Shown here: piece after piece, positions 33,358 through 43,159 of the stretch
How positions within the stretch are numbered: position 1 is the stretch's first letter
How the letters are laid out: each line of letters starts with the position of its first letter
Source: Saccharum officinarum
Taxonomy: Eukaryota > Streptophyta > Magnoliopsida > Poales > Poaceae
Length of the DNA: 64,000 nt
Assembly (NCBI GenBank): GCA_020631735.1
Contig: CM036197.1
Span: 46,981,880-47,045,879 of the forward strand
Reading direction: 5' to 3'
The notes under the pieces: generated by a model
The model's database searches: none
The model's input: the letters and a program-made list of their open reading frames with translations, nothing else
What the model was told of the DNA's origin: nothing
Translations under genes and position numbers: made by a program

Positions 33358-36300
33358 TGTAACACCCCGGGTGTTATAGTGCTAATTAATCTGCCATGTC
33401 ATCATAATGCATTGCAAAGCATCCCTGTTAGGTTAACTTTGTTATGCATCAACTAAAACAAGTTTACTTATCTAGGTTGAATGTGTGTTCTCAGTGGTGT
33501 GCTCCGAACCCGAAAACCCTAATTTTTAATACCACCGTAAATGCTTAGTCCATGCCCTGCGTAATTTGAGGTGTGCGACTGTGTTGCACACTAGTGTCAA
33601 GTGTAGGGTATGAGCTCAAGTACAACCTCTAAAATGAAACTCCAAATTTGAGTTTGAATTGGAGTCCCAAAACTTGTCACGAGTTTTCCGATTCGAATTC
33701 GAATTCAAAATTGGGGAAAAATGTAAAAGAATTTTAAAAGATAATTGGTCAACCAAGAGTGGCATTTGGTCAACCAAGTCATGTTGGTCCAAATGATGCC
33801 CTTGGGTGAGGTTTTGATCGCTAAGTAATCACAAATCAAAGTAGCAACAAATTCCAATTTAAAATTCCTCCGAAAACCCTAAATTTCAAAACCCTGTTTT
33901 ACCCCTTTTGAAATAATTCAAAATCTAAGCACAATTTGGGAAAAAGTTCAAAACCAAGTTTGTAGAACTTTTCAAGGGCTACAACTTTGGTGTTTTGAGT
34001 TTTCAAAGTTTTAGTGTAAAATGTGGAGCAATTTTGAAAATAAACAAATTTCAGTTTTGACTCATTTTTATCCCCAAACTAAGATTTCAAAATGGAGGTA
34101 GAATTTGAAAAAGTTTTGAACAGCAAAGTTGTAGGTCTGGTCAAGATATACAACTTTGATGTTTGGAGATTTTGAAGTTTCAATATAAAATCAAAAGTAA
34201 TTTCTAAATTACCAAATCTGAAAAATGTGTCCCCTTTTGAATTTAAACTCAAATTTCAAAATCTAGTGAGAATTTGAAATGGTGTTCAATACAAAACTTG
34301 TAGAGCTTGAAATTCTGAAGATTTCATAGATTGGAAGTTTTTCAAGTTGTTACATGAATTTGAGAGTAATTTTAGAAAACAGTTTGAAAATTTAAAATTT
34401 GGGGGTGCTACAGTGCCGCGCCAATGGCGGCCGGCCACCGCGCGGTATGGGCGCCGGTGAGCCGCCGTGGCCGCCCAGACCCTTCGCGCGCGGTCGAGAA
34501 TGCCAGCGCGACGACGCGAGCAGTCCGGCTCTGTAGTCGCGACCGCCTTCTATAAATACATGAGTTCACAGTGACGTTTACCATTTTGTCGCCACCGCCG
34601 CCACCGCAGCTCCGCCGCTCGCCGCTGCCGCCACCAGGCCATCTCCGGCCACGCCAGTCGCACCAACAGCATCGCCGCATCCTCACGCACCTCGTGAACC
34701 ACCCAAGCCAGCTTGACTTCGCCTGGATCACCGCAGCCACCGCCTCCCGTGCTCAACTCCGGCGACTGCCCGCCATCCTCGCCTTACCATGGCCAGCCGC
34801 CTCCAGTGCCTCTCCGCTTCAACCGATCACGCCTCTGTGATCGTGGTACGCCCCTGATGCTCCCTGGCTAGTTAGTTTAAGCTTTGCACCTTTGTGTCAT
34901 CGAGTCGTCGGTCACCGTAGTTGCCGAGCCACCACCGTCGTCGGTGAAGTGTCACCGGAGCTCGAACCGTGGGGCCAATTAGTAAAACGGAGTCGTGGGA
35001 AGGTGTAGTTGGTGTTGGTCGGGTCAGTTGGTCGACCGGAGCCCTGGTCACCGGCCGGCCACCGCGCGGAGGTGAGTGAGCACGCGGGAGTGAGCGAGAC
35101 ACGGGAGGTAGGCGATGATAGGCGGGGTCGGCCTGTCAGTGAGAGAAAATGGGAGAGTGAGCGCGCGCGGGCTGGGCCGCGGTGCTGGGCCGCACGGGCA
35201 AGGGCAGGCGCGAGCACGCGGGTGCGCGCAAGCGGGCCGCTCAGTGGGCCGAGCCGGAAGGAGAGAAGGATCGACCCGACTTCGGTTTTTGTTTTTCTTT
35301 TTCAAAATTTTGAATAGTGCTACTATTTGTTTATTTCATTAAAAATTTGTGTAGAGTTCCAAAATTCATGAAAATTTTTGTGTAAGCTTCTCAATGTGCA
35401 AACTATCTAGGAAAAATGTTAAACCCTAAATTTGATTACTTTGTGCAGTAGAATTAATTAGTTCTAATAAAGATTAAATGCAACTTCCATGAATTTTAAT
35501 AATTAATTTATTAATCCAAAAATGATGAAATTTATTATGACACTGTTATAAATCATTCTTAATCCATAGAAAAAGTTTGAGCTTGATTAGGTAAAATTTG
35601 ATTAACTTCTAATTATGTCCTAATTATTTAAATAATAAATAAATGTTAATTTGAGAACTTTAAGAGTTGTGTGCCTTTTGATTGAGTGATGTCCTTAGGT
35701 CACTATCCTTTTGTGATCTTTGGCACCTTAATTCCATGATTGAGCTCGTTAGTAACTTGTTAGGTTAAAAGCTGGTATCGCTGGAAATCGTCGCTACTAG
35801 TTAGTAGGTTTTCAGTTTGCGACTGTATCGCGAGGGAAGTTGTACTCCAGTCGTAACTCATAGCATGTTATCATCAAGCATCATGTTTATCATCGAGCAT
35901 CATGTTAAAGCATGTTATGTGTTCGTGTAGTCTCCGCTTTCGAAGAAGTCGAAGCCGTCAAGCCAGTCTTCGGAGAAGAGCGATCGTCGGTGGGTTTCGG
36001 ACCTGACGTTGGAGTTCTCGGGTCTGAGTCAGTCGTCATGTCCGAACAAGGCAAGCCCCGGTGCATTTAAACCCTACCTTGAATTTTACAAATGTTTTAT
36101 TATTTATAATATGGTTTACTGCATTAAGTAATTAGGAGTTGAGTGATAACCCAATTGCTGCATTATCATCCTTGATTATTGTGATATCAACCTTGATACC
36201 TGTTTTACGGAAAATGCGTAGTATGCTTCGCTATGCTTAGAAGTTAAGCTTTTAAATGCAATGTTTATATAGCCATGACGGCATATTGAATGAATATTGA

Positions 36301-37440
36301 AATATGAGAATGAACTTGAAAGATCGGGCGGGTGGTTTGGCCACTGCTAACATGCGTTGGGAAAGGAGTCTCAATGTAGTGTTTCCGCCTTGTCAGTTAA
36401 GGTCCGTTCGTTGTAAGCCTGTTGTGTTCAAGACTTTGCAACTAGCTTCATGCCTTGGGTAAGCCTAAAATGTTGGTGATTCCATTACGAGAACGTCTAA
36501 CCTCACACTGGGAGTGGAGAGATGGTGAGAGTAGCGTGTACCCTCGGGGCTAGAATTTGTTCGGGTTCGAGGAGTACTGTACTCTCGGGTGGCGATGGAC
36601 ACGTTCTGATTTTGGGAGATCTAAATGAGGGTTGATATATGCAAGATTCGGTTCTACATATGTCGTGAGGTTAGGGATCCCCAGCTGGGTATAATCGATT
36701 CGAATCGTCGTTGCTCCTCGGTTATGGAGACTTGATCACCTGTCTTGCATCGTAGTTAAGAACTGGAATAAAAGAAAGAATGAGAAATGTTTTGATGATA
36801 ATTACTTTGATCTAGATTAGGATCACTTAGATTTGGTTAATAAACCATCAATGGTAAAAGTAAAATGTTGAAGATAAGGATCTACTTTAGTAAGCTTTTC
36901 TGCAAAGGAAAATCTTGATTCTAGAATACCCGTACCTTGATTCCCTAAAGCTAGCATGCCCTTGGAGTCTTTGTCTTAGTCGGGTAAGTCTTGTTGAGTA
37001 CCCTCAAGTACTCAGGGTTTGTTAACCCCTTGTTATAGGTGCGGTTCATGAACAAGTCTGCTTCGAGCCTTGTTGCATGACCGTCGTGGTTGAAGAAAGC
37101 GACGACGAGTAGACTGTGTGGCCTTTGGGCAAGGCATCTCGCTTGTGTGTTGTAATAAAGTTAATACCGATACTTCTCTACTACTGGTTTGTAATAATGT
37201 TACATAAGGTTTGAAGTTTGAAAACTGGTTTGTAAACCTATATTATTGTAAGACTTCCGCTACGTTACTCTGTTGAATATTTTGAATAAACTGTTGTAAT
37301 ATTGCAATACTCCTGTGATTGGATCTTGTTCGAAGGAAAGCAGGCCTTTTAAGTTATGGTGAACATAAGTACGACCATCAGAGGTCATTATGGCAATGAC
37401 GGGTACTTGTGGGCCATCATAATTAGGAGGTTCTGTGACA
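33358..37440 (+). repeat. 5' LTR of element 2
   Basis: 4083 bp, starts TGTAACACCCCGGGTGTTAT and ends GGTTCTGTGACA. Aligns over its length with 43160-47218. It has an AT-rich U3, a GC-rich block at about 34400-35290 with the TATA box, and a long AT-rich remainder. Open frames in the GC-rich block appear in both LTR copies but shift with indels, so they are not coding. Confidence 0.96.
34551..34558 (+). promoter_or_regulatory. TATA box of element 2 5' LTR
   Basis: TATAAATA in the context CCTTCTATAAATACATGAG, directly after the GC-rich U3. The matching site in the 3' LTR is at 44345-44352. This would put the transcript start near 34585 (inference). Confidence 0.65.
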
Positions 37441-37442
37441 GC

Positions 37443-37454
37443 TGGTACCAGAGC
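37443..37454 (+). other. Primer-binding site of element 2
   Basis: TGGTACCAGAGC, two bases after the LTR end. It differs from the plant initiator-Met tRNA primer site TGGTATCAGAGC at one position. Confidence 0.9.
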
Positions 37455-37807
37455 ATAATCACTCGGGTTATTGTAGTATTACCTTGCAAAACTTCAAAAT
37501 GATTTGGGTCAAACAAACTTAATACTGATATTTTGGTCCAAATTGCTTTTGCTTATCTTAATCTATTCTATAGTTTCCTTAGCTCATATTTGAAAGCTTC
37601 GTAGTGAAGTATCATGTATAGTGCCCTATGTTATAAAGATTGCATGTGTTACTTAAATCTTTCTGTTAGATCGTAAGTGCGATGCATGCATCATGTTTAA
37701 TTAACCTGCTTAAGCTACCTTCCCTTTTAAAGTGGTTTGGGTTAAGTAAGGTTCAAATCCTATTCATGCTAACCTTCAGATCCCCCTATCTGTTCTTATC
37801 GTCCTAA

Positions 37808-37824
37808 TTCTATCTTGCTATAGG
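37808..37824 (+). promoter_or_regulatory. Putative splice acceptor at ORF0 start (element 2)
   Basis: TTCTATCTTGCTATAG|G sits directly before the ATG at 37825. It is preceded by a pyrimidine-rich stretch (CCCCCTATCTGTTCTTATCG), giving it the best acceptor score by eye of the four ORF starts. Inference. Confidence 0.5.
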
Positions 37825-38343
37825 ATGGCACGTGTGAAGACGACTCCTCGTAAGAAAACGGGTCCGCAAGGAGTGCCGCGTCATCAGTTGGCCGCCAGAG
37901 GTGATGGAGCAAGCAGTAGTCGTAATCCAAACCCGGATTCAGAATCAGAGGTTGCAAGGCTTACATCAGAAGTGGAGCGACTGAAGCGCAACATGCGTTT
38001 TTGGAAACAGTTCCAGAAGGAGTCTTTGGAAAAGGAGACAGAAGCCAGGGCTCGTGTTCGTGAGTTGGAGCTTTATGTGACACACCTAGAGCAGTACAAC
38101 ACAGTTCTGCATGAGGAAGTCCATAGGCTAAATGATCTGATGAATCCCAATCATCAGCCCCAGGCAGTAGAAGATGATGTCGGTGCCGTGATTGTTCCTG
38201 ATGGAGAGGACAATGAGGAAGAAGATCCAGAAGAAGATGAACCCATGATGGAAAGTGGGGATGATGCGAGTCATGTCACTGGTGTAAGTGCTCCAAAGAA
38301 TGAGGATGGAGTGATCGTGATCAGCGATGATGATGAGGAGTGA
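37825..38343 (+). CDS. ORF0 of element 2: diverged H3-like tail, coiled coil, acidic tail with SIM
   Basis: A 172-residue ORF. Residues 2-20 are ARVKTTPRKKTGPQGVPRH. H3 positions A1, R2, K4, T6, R8, K9, T11 and G12 are kept, then PR-x-QLA with one extra residue. PRHQ is shared with element 1, so the tail is homologous rather than coincidental. Residues 41-108 are a coiled coil ending LEQYNTVLHEEVHRLNDLM, matching element 1 (LExYNxxLHEExHxL). The 165-residue central region of element 1 is absent. Residues 117-147 are very acidic. The C-terminus, VIVISDDDEE (163-172), fits the SUMO-interacting motif consensus; AVIVPDGEDNEEE (121-133) is a weaker second one. It ends 192 bp before gag in the same frame. 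Role unknown. Confidence 0.88.
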   Translation: MARVKTTPRKKTGPQGVPRHQLAARGDGASSSRNPNPDSESEVARLTSEVERLKRNMRFWKQFQKESLEKETEARARVRELELYVTHLEQYNTVLHEEVHRLNDLMNPNHQPQAVEDDVGAVIVPDGEDNEEEDPEEDEPMMESGDDASHVTGVSAPKNEDGVIVISDDDEE

Positions 38344-38496
38344 AGTGTCGACATGGATGGTTGTGTAATATAGTAGTCTTTCCTGCTTTCTAAGAACCTT
38401 AGTGGGTAGTTTCTTGCTTGAGAGCAAGTTTGTAATGAAATAATGTAAGATAAGTTGTGTGTGTATATAAGTACTGTACTAACTGCTTTTTAATTC

Positions 38497-38516
38497 AATA
38501 AAGCGATGTAAATAAA
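38497..38516 (+). terminator. Putative poly(A) signals between ORF0 and gag
   Basis: AATAAA at 38497-38502 and 38511-38516, followed by GT-rich GTTTGTGTAC and then AACAG|ATG of gag. Use of these signals would give a short ORF0-only transcript; splicing to the acceptor would give gag-pol. Element 1 has one AATAAA (minus strand, 3940-3935) in the same interval. AT-rich DNA makes chance occurrence possible. Confidence 0.35.
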
Positions 38517-38535
38517 TATAGTTTGTGTACAACAG

Positions 38536-41511
38536 ATGGACGGTACTGGAACTTCCCAAGAAAGGGACAATCCTCCGAATCCCCCACCGTTTCCACCCAC
38601 CTTGGCAGAAGCTATTGCCGCACTGGTTAATGCCACTACCTTGTTGGCTCAGAATCAGAATCAGAATGGAAATCAGGGCCGTCGAGGCCGTAACAATGGA
38701 GGGGAAACCACTTATGTGGATTTCACCGATACCCGTCCACCAGTGTTCTCAAAGGCAGATGAGCCGCTAGAGGCGGATGACTGGCTCCGTACCATGGAGC
38801 AGAAGTTTGAACTTTTACAGTGCACGGAGCATCAGAAGCCCGTGTTTGCAGCACAACAGCTTAGAGGTGCCGCAGGGGCGTGGTGGACGAATCTGGTCGC
38901 CGCACGGCCTGCTGGCCACCGTATCACCTGGCAGGAGTTTCGTGAAGCCTTCAGAGCACATTATATCCCAGATGGTGTCATGGCCATGAAGTTAGAAGAG
39001 TTTCTCTCGCTGAAACAAGAGAACCAGACAGTTCTACAGTATGTGGGCAAATTCAATCATCTGTCCCAGTATGCAGTGGAATATGTGAACACCGATGCAA
39101 AGAAGAAGAGTTGTTTCATGAGAGGTTTGAGTACCAGAATCCAGGAAGCATTGGTCACATGCTATAATGCCACTTACCATGAGATAGTCAATGTGGCTAT
39201 TGCGTCAGAAGAGAAGTCCCGACTGCATAAAGAGTCGAAGAAAAAGAAGCCAGTGTTTTCTAGCCCGTCTGGTGGCATTAAAAAGCGGCAGAGGTTTGTT
39301 TATCACCCTCAGAACCATTTCCGCCCAACTTATCATCCACCGCAATACCAAGCTCAGCCGCAGACGTTTTTCCGTCCTACCGCAATTCCGCAGTATCCAC
39401 AGCAGCCGAATGCCCCTGGTATTCGAAACCAGACTCCAGTAACCCATAACTTTCCCTGTTACAACTGTGGAAAGCCAGGCCACTTTTCCAAGGACTGCCC
39501 GTATCCAAGGCAGTACAATCCCAGTTATCCCAGAGCTCCCGTACCGCAACAGCAACAACCTCACAGCAAGAATAATAACCTGAATGTTCAGAAGGGTAAG
39601 GGTGAGAAGAAGAAGACCGGACGTGTGTTCTACACTCAAGCAAGTGTAATCCCAGAGGGAGAACCTGCTATGATAGGTATGTTCCCTGTTGCTAATCATC
39701 CAGCAGTACTGTTATTTGATTCAGGTGCATCGCATACATTCATAAATCGCACCTTTGTTGTTAAGCATGACATTCCAATTATGGGAACGCAAGAAGATTT
39801 CTTTATCCAGTCGCCCGGGGGACGACTGTGTACTAAGGAGATGGTACGTGATGTACCTATAGAGTTAGGTGGGCATATATTTCCTACCTCAATGATAATA
39901 TTACAGAAACAGGATATAGATGTAATCCTGGGTATGAATTGGATGTACCAAAGAGGAGCCCTTATAGATGCACTGCATAGAACTATAAGGTTGAACCTGC
40001 CAGATAATAAATCTCATCTTCTTATCCAACTTCATATCCCAAAGAGAACAGTTGAAAGGATATGTGCAACTTCAGTACAGGAGATTTGTGATATACCGGT
40101 AGTCTGTGAATTTCCAGATGTGTTTCCAGATGATCTACCAGGTCTACCACCAGACAGAGATGTAGAATTTGTGATTGAGTTAAAACCGGGTACTGCCCCA
40201 ATATTCCGGAGAGCTTACAGAATGCCACCCAATGAATTGGCAAAACTTAAGGATCAATTACAAGAGTTACGTGACAAAGGTTTTATCAGACCCAGTTCCT
40301 CACCATGGGGATGTCCAGCTCTTTTTGTCAAGAAGAAAGATCAGACTTTAAGGATGTGTGTTGACTATCGACCGCTGAATGAAGTAACCATTAAGAATAA
40401 ATATCCGTTGCCTCGCATTGATCTACTCTTTGATCAGCTTGTGGGGGCAAAGGTATTTTCAAAGATCGATCTTCGGTCAGGGTACCATCAAATCAAGATT
40501 CGACCTAAAGATATCCCAAAGACTGCATTCACTACCAGATATGGACTGTATGAGTACCTAGTTATGTCTTTTGGTCTCACCAATGCATCGGCACATTTCA
40601 TGTATCTGATGAACTCAGTTTTCATGCCGGAGCTTGACAAATTTGTGGTTGTGTTTATTGATGATATTCTGGTATACTCCAAAAGTGAAGAAGAATATGT
40701 TGAGCATCTCAGAGTTGTTCTGACTCGTCTGAGAGATCACCAACTATATGCCAAGTTCAGTAAATGTGAGTTTTGGTTAAGAGAAGTGCAATTCTTAGGA
40801 CATGTGTTGTCAGCCAAAGGAGTAGCAGTAGATCCTGGCAAGGTGGAAGATATTCTGAATTGGAAACCACCAATCTCAGTTCATGAAGTCCAAAGTTTTC
40901 TGGGAATGGCGGGTTATTACCGTCGATTCATACCTGACTTTTCAAAGGTAGCCAAGTCAATCACAGAGTTGTTGAAGAATCAAACTAAGTTCATATGGTC
41001 TCCAGAATGTGAGAAAGCTTTTAGAATTTTAAAGAAGTCATTGACAACTGCTCCAGTTTTGGCACAACCAGTTATAGAAAAGCCATTTGATGTTTACTGT
41101 GATGCCTCGGGTATTGGCCTTGGTTGTGTATTGATGCAAGAAGGCAGAGTCATTGCTTATGCCTCGAGACAGTTGAAGCGTCATGAAGAACATTATCCGA
41201 CACATGATCTTGAACTAGCAGCTGTGGTTCATGCATTGAAAATTTGGCGTCATTACTTGTTAGGTAATACTTGCCACATGTATACAGATCACAAGAGCTT
41301 AAAGTATATCTTTACTCAGTCAGAGTTGAATATGAGGCAAAGAAGGTGGCTTGAGTTAATAAAGGACTATGATTTAGAAGTGCACTATCACCCTGGAAAA
41401 GCAAATGTTGTTGCTGATGCACTCAGTAGAAAGAATCATTGCAATTGCATTACTGTGAAGCCAATGGATTACAGTTTATGTTATGAATTAGAAAAGCTGA
41501 ATATTGAATAG
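38536..41511 (+). CDS. gag-pol of element 2 (gag, zinc knuckle, protease, RT, RNase H), ends at frameshift
   Basis: A 991-codon single ORF from ATG 38536, directly after TACAACAG. gag: [59 protein letters not shown]. Zinc knuckle [15 protein letters not shown] at about 307-321. Protease [12 protein letters not shown] at about 394 (intact active site). [17 protein letters not shown] and catalytic FIDDILVYS near 709. RNase [12 protein letters not shown] near 853 and [11 protein letters not shown]. The end [17 protein letters not shown] leads into integrase, but a one-base deletion near 41508 brings a TAG at 41509-41511. Unlike element 1, no stop separates gag from protease. Confidence 0.95.
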   Translation: MDGTGTSQERDNPPNPPPFPPTLAEAIAALVNATTLLAQNQNQNGNQGRRGRNNGGETTYVDFTDTRPPVFSKADEPLEADDWLRTMEQKFELLQCTEHQKPVFAAQQLRGAAGAWWTNLVAARPAGHRITWQEFREAFRAHYIPDGVMAMKLEEFLSLKQENQTVLQYVGKFNHLSQYAVEYVNTDAKKKSCFMRGLSTRIQEALVTCYNATYHEIVNVAIASEEKSRLHKESKKKKPVFSSPSGGIKKRQRFVYHPQNHFRPTYHPPQYQAQPQTFFRPTAIPQYPQQPNAPGIRNQTPVTHNFPCYNCGKPGHFSKDCPYPRQYNPSYPRAPVPQQQQPHSKNNNLNVQKGKGEKKKTGRVFYTQASVIPEGEPAMIGMFPVANHPAVLLFDSGASHTFINRTFVVKHDIPIMGTQEDFFIQSPGGRLCTKEMVRDVPIELGGHIFPTSMIILQKQDIDVILGMNWMYQRGALIDALHRTIRLNLPDNKSHLLIQLHIPKRTVERICATSVQEICDIPVVCEFPDVFPDDLPGLPPDRDVEFVIELKPGTAPIFRRAYRMPPNELAKLKDQLQELRDKGFIRPSSSPWGCPALFVKKKDQTLRMCVDYRPLNEVTIKNKYPLPRIDLLFDQLVGAKVFSKIDLRSGYHQIKIRPKDIPKTAFTTRYGLYEYLVMSFGLTNASAHFMYLMNSVFMPELDKFVVVFIDDILVYSKSEEEYVEHLRVVLTRLRDHQLYAKFSKCEFWLREVQFLGHVLSAKGVAVDPGKVEDILNWKPPISVHEVQSFLGMAGYYRRFIPDFSKVAKSITELLKNQTKFIWSPECEKAFRILKKSLTTAPVLAQPVIEKPFDVYCDASGIGLGCVLMQEGRVIAYASRQLKRHEEHYPTHDLELAAVVHALKIWRHYLLGNTCHMYTDHKSLKYIFTQSELNMRQRRWLELIKDYDLEVHYHPGKANVVADALSRKNHCNCITVKPMDYSLCYELEKLNIE

Positions 41512-42986
41512 TTCAACAAGGTCAGTTGACTAATGTCACAATAGAATCAACAATCAAAGATCAGATTGTGTCTGCTCAGAGAAAGAATTCCGGAGTAGCT
41601 CACATCAAAGAAAAAGTTAGAACGGGTCAACAGACAGATTTTAGTATTGATGATGCAGATGTGTTGTGGTTTAAGAACCGGTTAGTGGTCCCAAAGGTTC
41701 CAGAGTTACGTCAGCTCATTCTTGATGAAGCACATAGCACAAGGTTTTCTATTCATCCAGGAAGTAATAAGATGTATCAAGATTTGAAACAGAAATTCTG
41801 GTGGACCAAAATAAAAATTGAGATTGCTAAGTATGTGGCCAGATGTGACACTTGTTGTAAGGTGAAGGCAGTACACCTGAAGTCGGCAGGAATGTTACAA
41901 CCCTTGCCCATTCCATCCTGGAAATGGGAAGATATCAGTATGGATTTCATTACTGGGTTACCCAAGACCTCAAGAGGCTTTGATTCAATTTGGGTCATTG
42001 TGGACCGACTGACAAAGTCATCTCATTTTATTCCAGTTAAGGTGGACTATTCTGCTATAACTTATGCAAGAATTTATATTGCACGAATCCTGAGTCTTCA
42101 TGGGGTACCAAAGACCATTGTATCAGATAGAGGTACTCAGTTTGTTAACAAATTTTGGAGACACCTACATGAGTCCCTGGGTACAAAACTTTTGCATAGT
42201 ACCGCTTATCATCCACAAACAAGTGGTCAGACTGAAAGGGTCAATCAAATTCTAGAAGACATGTTAAGGTCATGTGCACTTAATTATTCAGACACTTGGG
42301 ACGAGTGGTTACCTTTAGCAGAATTCTCCTATAATAATAGTTATCAAGAGAGTATCAAAATGGCACCGTTTGAGGCATTGTATGGCCGTAGGTGCAGAAC
42401 TCCATTGAATTGGTCAGAACCGGGAGAAAGATGGTTTTTCGGTGTTGATCTTGTGAAACAAACAGAAGAAAAAGTTAGGCAGATCCAGAATAATTTGAAA
42501 GTGGCTCAGTCCAGGCAAAAGAGTTATGCTGATAAAAGGCGTAGACCTTTGGTATTCCAAGTAGGGGATTATGTTTATCTAAAAGTATCACCCATGAAAG
42601 GAGTTAGCAGATTTGGAGTCAAAGGCAAACTCGCACCACGTTATATTGGTCCTTTTCAAATCATTCAACAATGTGGAAAGGTGGCATATAAGTTAAAGCT
42701 GCCTGAACAACTGTCAGCCGTGCACAATGTATTTCATGTATCACAAATGAAGAAGTGTCTACAAGTACATGATCAAGTGGTTGATGTTGAGGGAGTTGAA
42801 CTTGAACCGGATTTGACATATTCTGAACATCCTGTCAGAGTTTTGGATCAAAAAGATCGTGTTACCCGAAGTAGAACAACTAAATGGTACAGAATACAGT
42901 GGAATCAACATTCAGAAGAGGAAGCCACCTGGGAAACGGAGGATTATCTGTTAGAGAATTTCCCGGAGTTCTTTGCTTCTATCTAG
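41512..42986 (+). pseudogene. Integrase with chromodomain of element 2 (frameshifted from gag-pol)
   Basis: The frame continues in another register from just after the deletion; its first ATG (41533) is not a natural start. HHCC zinc motif (H..FSIHPGSNK, CDTCCKVK), catalytic Asp in [12 protein letters not shown] and IVSDRGTQF, and the catalytic Glu in the TERVNQILEDMLR region; GPY/F-type module around LAPRYIGPFQII; then a chromodomain over the last 55 residues (EHPVRVLDQKDRV, WYRIQWNQHSEEEATWETED). Of the three methyl-lysine cage aromatics of HP1, only the central Trp has a clear counterpart, as in the plant group II chromodomains I recall. Stop TAG at 42984-42986. Confidence 0.93.
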
Positions 42987-43146
42987 GTTGCAATTTCCTC
43001 TTTAAACTGTAACCTATCCTTTTAAAATCTTTGTAATGCAGAAAACCCCTACCTGTTTTGTAGACAAGTCTTGGACGTGTTTGCTTGACACGTTTCCTTT
43101 TCTATTACTTAACTCAAGGCTTTAAATCTCGGGACGAGATTTCTTT

Positions 43147-43158
43147 AAGGGGGAAGGG
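43147..43158 (+). other. Polypurine tract of element 2
   Basis: AAGGGGGAAGGG, one base before the 3' LTR start at 43160. Its position and composition are those expected for plus-strand priming. Confidence 0.9.
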
Positions 43159-43159
43159 C

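Noticed and set aside
34408..35342. Open frames in the GC-rich block of element 2's 5' LTR (also 44180-45090)
   Set aside because: The two LTR copies break these frames differently by indels, so they are not under coding constraint.
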